64,000 bases of DNA from Mycobacterium sp. MBM (GTDB taxonomy: Bacteria; Actinomycetota; Actinomycetes; Mycobacteriales; Mycobacteriaceae), in assembly GCA_021648845.1 (NCBI GenBank), contig JAKJHY010000001.1, forward strand, positions 124,001-188,000. Direction: 5' to 3'. The translations under genes were made by a program, and so were the position numbers. The notes beneath the pieces are model-generated. The model worked only from the letters and a program-made list of their open reading frames with translations, did no database searches and was not told the DNA's origin. Of the stretch, positions 47,701 to 57,813 are shown piece by piece (within the stretch, counting starts at the first letter, position 1; every line of letters starts with the position of its first letter).

Positions 47701-49083
47701 TCACGATCGGCTGCCCGCATACTCCAACTGCGGTGGCGCTTCGGCGGTGCCGGGGATCTCGGTGCCGTTGAGCGGGCAGCGGGTGGTCTCGGGAACCCGG
47801 CTGAGCGCGAGGGCCCCGATCGCCACCGCGGCCATCATGTAGAAGGCCGGCCATAGGTTGTTGCCGGTCACACCGACCAGCCACTCGTTGAGCGCCGGCG
47901 CGGTGCCACCGAAGATCGACGTCGAGACGTTGTAGGCGATCGCGAATCCCGCGAACCGCACCTGGGTCGGGAACATCGCCGGGAACATCGCCGAAATCGT
48001 CGCCAGCTGCGGCACATAGAGCAGGCCGAGCACCGCGAAGCCGATGATCGCCCCCACCACACCGGTCGACATCAGCAGGAACATCGGGATCACCGCGATG
48101 AACAATCCGCCCAACGACACCCACCACAGTGGTTTGCGGCCGACCCGATCGGAGAGGTGCCCGGCGAACGGGACGAAGACCATCATCGCCAGCATGCCGA
48201 TGATCGGGACCACCAGGGACATGTCGGTGGACAGCCCGATCGCCTGCTCGAGGTAGGTGGGCATATAGCTCAGCAGCGTGTAGTTCACCACGTTGAGCGC
48301 CACCACCAGGCCACCCAGCTTCAGGATCGGTGCCCAGTAGCGGGTCAGCAGATCCTTGAAGGCCGCTTTGACGCTCTCCTCTTCCTTGCCCTCGTCCTCC
48401 AGTTCCCGGAACACCGGGGTGTCTTCGAGCTTCATTCTCAGGTAGATCCCGATCAGCCCGAGGGGCGCCGCCACCATGAAGGGCACCCGCCACCCCCAAC
48501 TGCTCATCTGCTCTTCGCCGAGCACCAACGAGAACCCGAGCATCAGCAACGCCCCCGCGGAAAAGCCCGCCAGGGTGCCGAACTCCAGGAAGCTGCCCAG
48601 CAGCCCACGACGCCGGGGCGGCGCATATTCGGCCATGAAGGTCGCCGCTCCGCCGTATTCACCGCCGGTGGAGAAGCCCTGGATCATCCGCAGCAGCACC
48701 ATCAGCAGCGGCGCCCAGAACCCGATCGCGTCATAGGTCGGCACCAGGCCGACGCAGAACGTGGCGCCGGCCATCAACACGATGGTGATCGCCAGGATCT
48801 GCCGGCGGCCCAGCTTGTCACCCAGTGGGCCCCATACGAACCCGCCCAACGGCCGGACCAGGAAGGACACCGCGAAGGTCATGAGTGCGAACAACGTGGC
48901 GCTCTGGGTGTCGCCGGGGAAGATCGCCGCGGAGATGTAGCTCACGCCGTAGGCGTACAGGCCGTAGTCGAACCATTCGGTCGCGTTGCCGATCGCCGAC
49001 GCGGCGATGGCCTTCTTCAATACCGCCGGCGGGGGCTCACCCGATTCGGCACTCGGCGCGGGCACGTGCTCGGAGCTGCTCAT
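47701..49083 (-). CDS. MFS transporter, metabolite:H+ symporter (MHS) family
   Basis: A 460-residue twelve-helix transporter. SIGNATEWFDYGLYAYGVSYI at the N-terminus, RPLGGFVWGPLGDKLGRR in the first loop and a matching second-half loop (GHLSDRVGRK) are typical of MHS permeases that import carboxylates, betaines or amino acids. It is probably the uptake system for the island's substrate. The ATG at 49083 has GAGGAG 5 bp upstream (the TTG before it is less likely). Operator O4 lies about 100 bp upstream. Confidence 0.87.
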   Translation of the reverse strand: MSSSEHVPAPSAESGEPPPAVLKKAIAASAIGNATEWFDYGLYAYGVSYISAAIFPGDTQSATLFALMTFAVSFLVRPLGGFVWGPLGDKLGRRQILAITIVLMAGATFCVGLVPTYDAIGFWAPLLMVLLRMIQGFSTGGEYGGAATFMAEYAPPRRRGLLGSFLEFGTLAGFSAGALLMLGFSLVLGEEQMSSWGWRVPFMVAAPLGLIGIYLRMKLEDTPVFRELEDEGKEEESVKAAFKDLLTRYWAPILKLGGLVVALNVVNYTLLSYMPTYLEQAIGLSTDMSLVVPIIGMLAMMVFVPFAGHLSDRVGRKPLWWVSLGGLFIAVIPMFLLMSTGVVGAIIGFAVLGLLYVPQLATISAMFPAMFPTQVRFAGFAIAYNVSTSIFGGTAPALNEWLVGVTGNNLWPAFYMMAAVAIGALALSRVPETTRCPLNGTEIPGTAEAPPQLEYAGSRS

Positions 49084-49415
49084 CAAGACTCCTCAGGTCA
49101 GGGTCGGATCGGACGGCTGCTCCGGCGCACACCATCGATCTCCTACAGCGCGCTCACATCCACACGCCGCTACATTTTGTAGCTTTGTTGACAATCCGAC
49201 AGTAATCAGGGCCGCAGGCAGCGGCAAGGTATTCCTGTTAGCTGGCTGTTAATTCCGCGCGGACCTCCGGGATCGACGGCTGGGACAAGATCGGCGTACC
49301 CGCCCGATCAAGATCGAAACGCGCACCGCTCATCGAGACCAAGTCGTGACCAAAGGGCGGGTTCCACGCCCCGCGCAGCCGTATCGGGTCGCACACCGCT
49401 GGGTATGCACCGAGG
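49084..49415. other. 332-bp intergenic region with operator O4
   Basis: Divergent gap between the transporter and the isochorismatase-fold gene. It contains operator O4 at 49185-49194 and the repeat-like TTAGCTGGCTGTTAA near 49238. A 71-codon open frame on the minus strand (49238-49453) overlaps the next gene's start and resembles no family I know, so I do not call it. No terminator is apparent. Confidence 0.5.
49185..49194. promoter_or_regulatory. GntR-type operator O4 (imperfect)
   Basis: TTGTTGACAA within CTTTGTTGACAATCC. The core matches O1-O3, but the left flank lacks the GAT arm. It is 102 bp upstream of the transporter start and about 220 bp upstream of the divergent hydrolase gene, suggesting the transporter belongs to the same regulon. 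Confidence 0.6.
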
Positions 49416-49955
49416 ATGTCCGACACCACGATCCTCGTCATCGACATGCTCAACGCCTACCGGCACCCCGATGCCGAGCAGCTGACGACCAACGTGGCCG
49501 CCATCGTCGACCCGCTGGCCGACCTGGTCGGTCGCGGCCGCCACCGCGACGACGTCGACGTCGTCTACGTCAACGACAACCACGGCGATTTCCGCGGCGA
49601 CTGGGCCGATATCGTGCGCGCGGCACTCGACGGCGCCCGACCCGACCTGGTGCGACCGATCCTGCCGACCGAGGACTGCCTGCGGCTCACCAAGGTCCGG
49701 CACAGCGCCTTCTACTCCACTCAGCTCGACTACCTGCTGCAGCAGACCAAACCGGGCCGTCTGATCCTCACCGGTCAGGTCACCGAGCAGTGCGTGCTCT
49801 ACACCGCGCTGGACGCCTACATCCGTCACTACGACGTGGTGGTGCCCCGCGATGCGGTGGCCCATATCGATGCCGATCTCGGGGCGGCGGCCTGCGAGAT
49901 GATGCGCCGCAACATGAAGGCCGAGATCGTCGCGGCGGCGGACTGCCTGCCCTGA
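49416..49955 (+). CDS. Isochorismatase-fold cysteine hydrolase
   Basis: A 179-residue hydrolase of the isochorismatase superfamily. The Asp-Lys-Cys triad is visible: LVIDMLNAY (D10), LTKVRHSAF (K93) and [13 protein letters not shown] (C126). Relatives hydrolyse amides such as nicotinamide, maleamate or N-carbamoyl compounds. Maleamate hydrolase plus maleate isomerase would make sense with the neighbouring island, but this gene may also belong to the conserved block with sseA. ATG 49416 gives a standard N-terminus. No operator lies immediately before it; O4 is about 220 bp upstream. Confidence 0.78.
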   Translation: MSDTTILVIDMLNAYRHPDAEQLTTNVAAIVDPLADLVGRGRHRDDVDVVYVNDNHGDFRGDWADIVRAALDGARPDLVRPILPTEDCLRLTKVRHSAFYSTQLDYLLQQTKPGRLILTGQVTEQCVLYTALDAYIRHYDVVVPRDAVAHIDADLGAAACEMMRRNMKAEIVAAADCLP

Positions 49956-50011
49956 CCGACAGCACCCCCGGGTGCACGCGCGCGCGACGTACTCATGGGT
50001 ACGCTCATGGG

Positions 50012-50905
50012 GTGTCGCTTCCTGCCGATCCCGATCCCGCTCTCGCCGCGTACGCGCATCCCGAACGTCTGGTCACCGCGGATTGGCTGTCGGCCAATCT
50101 CGGCCGCCCCGGGCTCTCCATCGTGGAGTCCGACGAGGATGTCCTGCTCTACGACACCGGCCACATTCCGGGCGCGGTGAAGATCGACTGGCACACCGAC
50201 CTCAACGACGCATGCGTGCGCGACTACATCGACGGCGCCCAGTTCGCCGCCCTGATGGACCGCAAGGGCATCGCGCGCGACGACACCGTGGTGATCTACG
50301 GCGACAAGAGCAACTGGTGGGCGGCCTACGCGCTGTGGGTGTTCACCCTGTTCGGCCACCCCGACGTGCGCCTGCTCGACGGTGGCCGCGACCTGTGGGT
50401 GAGCAACGGCCGCGATACCACCCTGGACGTGCCGAACAAGCCGAGTTCGGGTTATCCGGTGGTCGAGCGCGAGGACGCCGCGATCCGGGCATACCGCGAG
50501 GACGTGCTGGATGCGCTGGGACGGGAACCGCTGATCGATGTCCGCTCGCCACAGGAGTACACCGGCGAGCGCACCCATATGCCCGACTACCCGGAGGAGG
50601 GGGCGCTGCGCGGCGGGCACATCCCGACCGCGGTGTCGATCCCGTGGGCAAAGGCGGCCGAGGACAGCGGGCGGTTCCGCAGCCGGGCCGACCTGGACGC
50701 GCTGTACGGGCATCTGCGCGCCGAGGACAAGACGATCGTGTACTGCCGGATCGGCGAACGGTCCAGCCACACCTGGTTCGTGCTGACCCACCTGCTGGGC
50801 CTGCCCAACGTGCGTAACTACGACGGGTCCTGGACCGAGTGGGGCAATGCGGTGCGGGTACCGGTGGCCGTCGGCAACGAACCGGGTGCGGCACCCGCGC
50901 GATGA
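50012..50905 (+). CDS. sseA: Thiosulfate/3-mercaptopyruvate sulfurtransferase SseA
   Basis: A 297-residue two-domain rhodanese, the same length as Rv3283 as remembered. First domain: [24 protein letters not shown] region (starting SIVESDEDV), [17 protein letters not shown]. Second domain: [37 protein letters not shown] region and the active-site loop [15 protein letters not shown] with the nucleophilic cysteine. It moves sulfane sulfur to thiol acceptors. GTG 50012 matches the known N-terminus. The sufE-like gene follows with ATGA overlap, forming a small sulfur-transfer operon. Confidence 0.92.
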   Translation: MSLPADPDPALAAYAHPERLVTADWLSANLGRPGLSIVESDEDVLLYDTGHIPGAVKIDWHTDLNDACVRDYIDGAQFAALMDRKGIARDDTVVIYGDKSNWWAAYALWVFTLFGHPDVRLLDGGRDLWVSNGRDTTLDVPNKPSSGYPVVEREDAAIRAYREDVLDALGREPLIDVRSPQEYTGERTHMPDYPEEGALRGGHIPTAVSIPWAKAAEDSGRFRSRADLDALYGHLRAEDKTIVYCRIGERSSHTWFVLTHLLGLPNVRNYDGSWTEWGNAVRVPVAVGNEPGAAPAR

Positions 50906-51318
50906 CCATGCCGGAGTCGCTGGCCGCGGTCGTCGCCGAGTTCGGCGAGGTCACCGGGCAGGACAAGCTGCAGCTCCTGCTGGAATTCGCCAACGAGCTG
51001 CCGGCGCTGCCCGGCCATCTGGAGGAGGCCGCCATGGAGCCGGTCCCCGAATGCCAGTCCCCGCTGTTCCTGGATGTCGATGCCACCGATCCCGAACACG
51101 TGCGTCTGTTCTTCAGCGCGCCCGCCGAGGCCCCCACCACCCGGGGTTTCGCCTCGATCCTGGCCGCCGGCCTGGACGGACAGTCCGCCGCGGACATCCT
51201 GGCGGTGCCCGACGATTTCTACGCCGATCTGGGTCTGGCCGCGTTGATCAGCCCGCTGCGGCTGCGCGGGATGTCGGCGATGCTGACCCGCATCAAACGG
51301 CGGTTGCGCGCTTCCTGA
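50902..51318 (+). CDS. SufE-like sulfur acceptor protein
   Basis: A 138-residue SufE-family protein. [12 protein letters not shown] contains the persulfide-accepting cysteine (C51), and [27 protein letters not shown] plus [17 protein letters not shown] are typical of the family. SufE takes sulfur from a desulfurase or, here plausibly, from SseA for Fe-S cluster assembly. The ATG overlaps the sseA stop. Position matches Rv3284. Confidence 0.88.
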   Translation: MTMPESLAAVVAEFGEVTGQDKLQLLLEFANELPALPGHLEEAAMEPVPECQSPLFLDVDATDPEHVRLFFSAPAEAPTTRGFASILAAGLDGQSAADILAVPDDFYADLGLAALISPLRLRGMSAMLTRIKRRLRAS

Positions 51319-51508
51319 CAGCGGGCCCACGCGGTCACCGTTGTCGCCGGTGTCAATATTGGCGTCCGCGGCAATTCACGGCGATCCGTGCCAGAATGAT
51401 CGGTAGCCAGCTAACTGGCCGGTGAGCCGTGCGCAGCGCCCGCCGGGCCATCTCGCCGGCGCGGGCGGAGCCGGCGGCAAAGAACGACCAGGAAAGGGGC
51501 CCAGCGCG

Positions 51509-52942
51509 ATGAATCGGCAGGCCAGAGACGTCATTCTGTACGAGCTCAACGAAGTTCCGTGGGATGTCGTCGACATCTACGTCAAGAACCGTCCCGATTC
51601 GCATCTGGCCGCGTTGCTCCAGGAGGGTCAGTCACTGACCACCGTGCACGAGGACCGCGAGGAGTTGCAGGGCCTGCAGCCGTGGCGCACCTGGCCCACC
51701 CTGCACACCTCCTCCTACGAGCACAACTCCTTCGACCTGGGGCAGGACCCGTCGACCTTTCGCGGGGACCCGATCTGGAATGTGGCCGAGCAGGCCGGAC
51801 TGTCCGTCGGGCTGTTCGGCCCGATGCAGAGCTGGCCGGCGCGGCCGTTCAAGCACGGCGGTTTCTACGTCCCGGACACCTTCGCCTCGGACGCCAAGAC
51901 CTATCCGCCCGCCCTGGAACGCTTCCAAGCGTTCAACCTGGCGATGACCGGCGAGAACGGCTTCTCCCCCGATTCGGCGTTGAGCCCCAAGGCATTGGCC
52001 GGCACCGCCGTGGATCTGGTCCGACTCGGGCTGACCCCGCGATCCACCGCGACCCTGGCCACCCATCTGGTCAAGGAGCGAATTGACCCGCGCTACAAGG
52101 CTTTCCGGTCCGCCATGCAGGCGCCGCTGAGCTTCGACCTGTACTGGCGGCAACACCGCAAGGCCCAACCGCGCCTGAGCGTGTTCTTCACCAACCACGT
52201 CGCCGGGATGATGCACCGGTTCTGGGGCGACGGGATGCCCGGCTACACCGAGAAGTACGAATACGACGCCGACGAGGTGTACGGCAGCTTCATCATCGCC
52301 GCAATGGACATCACCGACCGCCACATGGGTCGCATCCGCAAGTACCTCGCCAAGCATCCGCAGTCGATGTTGGTGCTGTCGGCCAGCATGGGGCAGGGCC
52401 CGGTCGCCGTGCCCAAGCTCGACGGCGGCCGGTTCGTCCTCGACGACCACACCAAGCTGGTGTCCACGCTGGGCCTCAAGCCCGCCGAGGTCGCCCTGGC
52501 GATGTACCCGATGCTGTCGCTGGTCTTCGATTCCGAGGCCGATGCCGCCGACGCGGTGGCACCGCTGGAGTCGGTTCTGGTCAACGGCACCGAGCGGTTG
52601 TTCGCCCGGCTGCGGGTGGAGGGCAAGACCGTCACCTTCGGTATCGACTACACCGTTCCGGGCGAGGACACCACGACGGTGAGCGTCCGACCCGACGGCG
52701 CCGCCGCGGCCGTGACCGTGCCGGCCACCGACCTCGGACTGAGCGTGCATTCGCGGATCGGCGGGGTGAACACCGGCTACCACGTCCCCGAAGGCATCCT
52801 GCTGGCCGCCGGCGCCGGGGTCACCGCGGACCCGTCCCGCAAGGAGGTCGACATCCTCGACGTGGCGCCGTCGCTGTTGGCCAACGCACTCGGCGTGGAA
52901 CCGGCGCCGTCGATGAAGGGCATCCCGACACTGTTCGGCTGA
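51509..52942 (+). CDS. Alkaline-phosphatase-superfamily protein with degenerate metal sites
   Basis: A 477-residue protein resembling the type I phosphodiesterase/nucleotide pyrophosphatase group: ILYELNEVPWDVVDIY at the start, TWPTLHTSSYEHNSFD (nucleophile region), FFTNHVAGMMHRFWGD and a late LVLSASMGQGPV. Active members usually have an aspartate in the first motif and Ser-Asp-His-Gly in the last; neither is seen here, so metal binding may be lost. A similar ELNEV start occurs in proteins of polysaccharide clusters. AGGAAAGGGG precedes ATG 51509. I know no gene here in M. tuberculosis. Function unknown. Confidence 0.65.
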   Translation: MNRQARDVILYELNEVPWDVVDIYVKNRPDSHLAALLQEGQSLTTVHEDREELQGLQPWRTWPTLHTSSYEHNSFDLGQDPSTFRGDPIWNVAEQAGLSVGLFGPMQSWPARPFKHGGFYVPDTFASDAKTYPPALERFQAFNLAMTGENGFSPDSALSPKALAGTAVDLVRLGLTPRSTATLATHLVKERIDPRYKAFRSAMQAPLSFDLYWRQHRKAQPRLSVFFTNHVAGMMHRFWGDGMPGYTEKYEYDADEVYGSFIIAAMDITDRHMGRIRKYLAKHPQSMLVLSASMGQGPVAVPKLDGGRFVLDDHTKLVSTLGLKPAEVALAMYPMLSLVFDSEADAADAVAPLESVLVNGTERLFARLRVEGKTVTFGIDYTVPGEDTTTVSVRPDGAAAAVTVPATDLGLSVHSRIGGVNTGYHVPEGILLAAGAGVTADPSRKEVDILDVAPSLLANALGVEPAPSMKGIPTLFG

Positions 52943-52968
52943 ACCGGTTTTCGACAGCTGTCCACCAC

Positions 52969-52994
52969 GGCGGCGCCCCGGGCGGGGCGCCGCC
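52969..52994. terminator. GC-rich hairpin after the phosphatase-superfamily gene
   Basis: GGCGGCGCCCC (52969-52979) pairs perfectly with GGGGCGCCGCC (52984-52994) around a 4-base loop, 26 bp after the stop. No T-run follows, which is common for mycobacterial terminator hairpins. It separates this gene from the accA3 promoter. Confidence 0.65.
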
Positions 52995-53140
52995 GTTGTC
53001 GTCCCGGGGCGGCGTTGACCGGTATTCCCGCAGCGCAGCGACCGAGCACGTCAAACGTACCGGCGAGTAACAAAAGAACCTTACCGAAAGCACGACGGTA
53101 ACTCTCCGGAAAATCGGGGGTCCGACTCGCCACCCCGGAA

Positions 53141-53167
53141 TTGGACACATAAACTTCGCCCGATACA

Positions 53168-53169
<2 letters not shown>
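53141..53169 (+). promoter_or_regulatory. accA3 promoter
   Basis: TTGGAC (53141-53146) and TACATT (53164-53169) with a 17-bp spacer form a good housekeeping-type promoter. Transcription would begin near 53177, leaving a leader of about 34 bases that holds the TTCTTAGA motif and AGGAGG before GTG 53211. Confidence 0.6.
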
Positions 53170-55007
<1,838 letters not shown>

Positions 55008-55018
55008 CACCCGTCCAG

Positions 55019-55067
55019 TGGCCACTTATGGCACGGATTCTCGGGAATCCGGTGCCATAAGTGGCCA
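55019..55067. repeat. Bulged inverted repeat after accA3, dispersed-repeat copy 2
   Basis: Arms TGGCCACTTATGGCAC (55019-55034) and its complement (55052-55067), continued inward by GGATTC/GAATCC with one bulged base and a TCGG loop. It sits 11 bp after the accA3 stop and is probably a terminator. The arm differs by one base from the palindrome at 5581-5637. Confidence 0.75.
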
Positions 55068-55087
55068 TTCGGCATTCTGGAGGCGCG

Positions 55088-55420
55088 ATGGAACCCGTCG
55101 AGATCAACAACGGGCAGTGGTATCTGCGTGGGCTGCGCTACGACGACCGCGTCGACGATCGCCCGGCCCTGACCGATATGGGCGAGGACGATCTGGACTA
55201 CGTCCATGACGCGGCCGACGGCTGGGCCGACGACACCCGCTACACCTGGGCGGTCTGCGAACCGACCACCGGCGAGATGCTGGCCGAGGTGGCCCTGGAC
55301 CCCGTCTCGGGCCACATGTCGAGCCGGGCCCGTCCGGGCTACGAGGACGCCGCCGCGATGTCCGAGGACACCGTGCGCCGCTACGCGTCGGCCGCGCTGG
55401 GCCTGACAGTGCACACCTAG
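55088..55420 (+). CDS. Short GNAT-acetyltransferase-like protein, probably truncated
   Basis: A 110-residue protein. The N-terminal part (NGQWYLRGLRYDDRVDDRPAL, DYVHDAADGWADDTRYTWAVCEPTTGEMLAEVAL) resembles the start of RimJ-type GNAT acetyltransferases. The acetyl-CoA loop (motif A) is missing, and the protein ends soon after a short remnant. Catalysis is therefore unlikely; it may be a decayed gene or a reused domain. GGAGG precedes ATG 55088. The last bases overlap the convergent nucleotidyltransferase gene. Confidence 0.55.
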   Translation: MEPVEINNGQWYLRGLRYDDRVDDRPALTDMGEDDLDYVHDAADGWADDTRYTWAVCEPTTGEMLAEVALDPVSGHMSSRARPGYEDAAAMSEDTVRRYASAALGLTVHT

Positions 55421-55971
55421 CCGGGTTCGTCGATATCGGCGCCGGTGGCCAGATCCGCACACTGCACCGCGATGACATCGGTGCGGGCCCGCAGGAACGG
55501 GCCCGCCCCCACATCGCCGCTCAACCCGGCGAGCAGCTGCGGGAAATGCCGACGCGCGATGGCGACCGGGTGTCCGGGACGAACGTCATACATCGCCCTG
55601 GCCAGCCCCGACGGCGCCGTGCGGGCGGCGGTCAGCACCCGGCGCACCACATCGGCCCCGATATCCGGGGTGTCCACCAGATGTACGACGCCAAATCCGG
55701 TGCCGACGGCGTCGAGACCCGCCCGTAGCGACGCCGACAGACCGTGCGCCCAGTCCGCCGCGTACACCGCCCGCGCGGGGGCGGGTACCTCGACGGCGTC
55801 CACACCGCACGCTCCCAGCACCACGATCACCTCACCGCAGCCCCCACCGTGCAGCGCCGCAACCGCTCTGCGCAACCAATCCCCGTCCTCGGCAAGCACT
55901 TTCGGCATGCCGAATCGGCTACCGGCCCCGGCGGCCAACAGCACACCGGAGGCGGGGACAGTATCGGACAT
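55417..55971 (-). CDS. MobA-like nucleotidyltransferase
   Basis: A 184-residue NTP transferase: GVLLAAGAGSRFGMPKVLAEDG (nucleotide-binding signature with the conserved GxGxRxG-type loop), VVLGACG, and VHLVDTPDIGADVVRRVL. It resembles MobA/MocA enzymes that attach CMP or GMP to molybdopterin, but the Ser/Asp pattern is not enough to say which nucleotide. No molybdoenzyme gene is near. ATG 55971. Overlaps the convergent GNAT-like gene by 4 bp. Confidence 0.75.
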   Translation of the reverse strand: MSDTVPASGVLLAAGAGSRFGMPKVLAEDGDWLRRAVAALHGGGCGEVIVVLGACGVDAVEVPAPARAVYAADWAHGLSASLRAGLDAVGTGFGVVHLVDTPDIGADVVRRVLTAARTAPSGLARAMYDVRPGHPVAIARRHFPQLLAGLSGDVGAGPFLRARTDVIAVQCADLATGADIDEPG

Positions 55972-56211
55972 GACACCAGTGTGGCCCCCCGCGCGACGGC
56001 CGGGCCGAGCGGGGACCGACTGGGCGATTGTTCGCCTTGATCATGTGGCGTAGGCTCGTCATCAGGTTGAGTTCACAGCCGGCACCACGCGTCATCGCAC
56101 CATATGCCTCCAGTACCCGGGGCCGATTCTGCAGTGAAACTCCGAACCCACGGGCGCGTGCCAGCACGATCAGGTTCATCCAGAGTGCGCATCCGACTGA
56201 TGGAGTCCGCA

Positions 56212-56583
56212 ATGTCTCACCTCACCGCCACCGCGCGGATCGCTGCTCCGCAGCAGCCCACGCGCGACCGCGCGACCTACACAATCCAGGCGTTACCCCC
56301 GTCGACGGCGGTGATCACCGTCGCAGGCGAGCTCGATGCCGCCAACACCGCCCAATTCGCCGACTACGTCCAGCGCCAACTACCCGGTACCGAAAAGCTC
56401 GTGCTCGATCTCAGCGGAGTGACTTTCTTTGCCGCAGAGGCATTTTCGGCTGTACACAAGGTCAGCGTCCAAGCTGCCGGCCAAGACGTGCAGTGGAACC
56501 TGCTGACCAGTGCACCGGTCGACCGGGTACTGCGGATCTGCGATCCCGATCACGCGCTCGCGGACCTGCGCCGGGCGGGCTGA
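56212..56583 (+). CDS. STAS-domain protein, anti-sigma-factor antagonist-like
   Basis: A 123-residue STAS domain (TAVITVAGELDAANTAQFADYV, LVLDLSGVTFFAAEAFSAVHKV). In classical antagonists the loop reads Asp-Ser-Ser-Gly with the phosphorylated serine; here it is Ala-Ala-Glu-Ala (E76 at the phosphoserine position by my alignment). If it binds the neighbouring anti-sigma factor RsbW it would not be switched by phosphorylation. GGAG lies 6 bp before ATG 56212. Convergent with sigF, one base apart. RsfA/RsfB-like role is inference. Confidence 0.75.
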   Translation: MSHLTATARIAAPQQPTRDRATYTIQALPPSTAVITVAGELDAANTAQFADYVQRQLPGTEKLVLDLSGVTFFAAEAFSAVHKVSVQAAGQDVQWNLLTSAPVDRVLRICDPDHALADLRRAG

Positions 56584-56584
56584 G

Positions 56585-57337
56585 CTACTGCAGCTCGTCG
56601 CGAAGGCGGGCCAGGGATTTCGCGAGCAGGCGCGAGACATGCATCTGCGATATGCCGACCCGCTCGGCGATCTGCGATTGCGTCATCGACTCGAAAAACC
56701 GCAGCACCAGCACCGTGCGTTCACGCTCGGGCAAGGTGGCCAACAACGGCCGAAGCGCCTCCCGGTTCTCGATCTGATCCAGCGCGTCGTCCGATGACCC
56801 CAACGTGTCGGCGATCGCGGGAGCCTCGTCGTCACCCGAACCGCCACTGTCGATCGAAAGCGTGTTGTACGAACTGCCGGCGATCAGCCCCTCGACCACC
56901 TCTTCGCGATCCATTCCGAGTTCGGCGGCGAGTTCGGTGGGGGTGGGCGCGTGGCCGAGTCGCTGGGACAACTCGGCGGTGGCCGCGCCCAATCGCAGGT
57001 GCAATTCCTTGAGCCGGCGCGGGACCTTCACCGACCAGCCGTTGTCGCGGAAGTGCCTGCGCACCTCACCCATGATGGTCGGGACGGCGTAGGACGCGAA
57101 GTCCGAGCCGGCGTCGACGTCGAAGCGGTTCACCGCGTTCACCAGGCCGACGCGCGCGACCTGCACCAGATCGTCGCGGGCCTCGCCACGTCCCTCGAAT
57201 CGGCGCGCGATGTGATCGGCCAGCGGCAGGCAGCGTTGCACGATCCGCTCGCGTTGGCGCGCGAATTGTGCTGAGCCATCAGGGAGTTCGCGGAGCTCGC
57301 GGAACATCTCGATGACGTCGGAGTATTCCGAGCTCAC
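56585..57337 (-). CDS. sigF: RNA polymerase sigma factor SigF
   Basis: A 250-residue group 3 sigma factor with all regions: region 2 (DDLVQVARVGLVNAVNRFDVDAGSDFASYAVPTIMGEVRRHFRD-type stretch), region 3 (PTPTELAAELGMDREEV) and region 4 (LPERERTVLVLRFFESMTQSQIAERVGISQMHVSRLL). It directs stress and stationary-phase genes in mycobacteria. GTG 57337 overlaps the rsbW stop (GTGA), so it is made with its anti-sigma factor. Position matches Rv3286c. Expression is probably autoregulated from the promoter at 57788-57813. Confidence 0.95.
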   Translation of the reverse strand: MSSEYSDVIEMFRELRELPDGSAQFARQRERIVQRCLPLADHIARRFEGRGEARDDLVQVARVGLVNAVNRFDVDAGSDFASYAVPTIMGEVRRHFRDNGWSVKVPRRLKELHLRLGAATAELSQRLGHAPTPTELAAELGMDREEVVEGLIAGSSYNTLSIDSGGSGDDEAPAIADTLGSSDDALDQIENREALRPLLATLPERERTVLVLRFFESMTQSQIAERVGISQMHVSRLLAKSLARLRDELQ

Positions 57338-57759
57338 TGCAGCAGGCTCGCTCGTCTCGCAGTGAGTGAAATCCCGAAGACCCCGTCGGCGTCGCTGAAG
57401 GTACTGACCTCGTCGGTCAGCGAGTTGAGCACGTGCCAGCTGAAGCTGCCCGGCGCCACGATCGTCGCCTCGTCGCTCTCGCAGGTCGCCGACGCGCGGA
57501 CCACCAGTGTTTCGGCGTGCGGCTCGACCCGCACCAGCAGGGCCGAACCCGGCACCGCCGACCTGATCAGTCGGGTGGCGGCCTCGTCGACCGCCAACCG
57601 CAGATCGGAGACGGCGTCGAAGTCGAGATCCTCGAACGTCGCCACGGCGGACACCAAGGCCCGCAGCACGGCCAGGTTCTCCACGGTGGCCGCCACCCGA
57701 AGTTCGACCGATCTGTCCGCGACGGCCGCACCCTCGTGCGTGCCCGTACCGTGCACCAT
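57334..57759 (-). CDS. rsbW: Anti-sigma-F factor RsbW (UsfX)
   Basis: A 141-residue GHKL-type ATPase-like anti-sigma factor: VELRVAATVENLAVLRALVSAV, DLRLAVDEAATRLIRSA (N-box) and a C-terminal SWHVLNSLTDEVSTFSDADGVFGISLT segment. It binds and holds SigF until an antagonist releases it. GGAGG 4 bp before ATG 57759 fixes the start; the open frame extends further upstream but overlaps the promoter. Position matches Rv3287c. Confidence 0.92.
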   Translation of the reverse strand: MVHGTGTHEGAAVADRSVELRVAATVENLAVLRALVSAVATFEDLDFDAVSDLRLAVDEAATRLIRSAVPGSALLVRVEPHAETLVVRASATCESDEATIVAPGSFSWHVLNSLTDEVSTFSDADGVFGISLTARRASLLQ

Positions 57760-57787
57760 CTGACCTCCTGCTGAATCCGCTCGGAGG

Positions 57788-57813
57788 TTACCCCACATCG
57801 GCTGGTAGCTAAC
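57788..57813 (-). promoter_or_regulatory. SigF-type promoter of rsbW-sigF
   Basis: On the minus strand GGTTA (-35) and GGGTAA (-10, 57793-57788) with a 15-16 bp spacer, matching the SigF consensus GTTT-N15/17-GGGTA. It lies 29 bp upstream of rsbW, so SigF would drive its own operon. Confidence 0.75.

Noticed and set aside
49238..49453. 71-codon minus-strand open frame before the isochorismatase-fold gene
   Set aside because: Overlaps the start of a well-supported gene, starts with repetitive Met-Ser codons and matches nothing known; possible but not supported.
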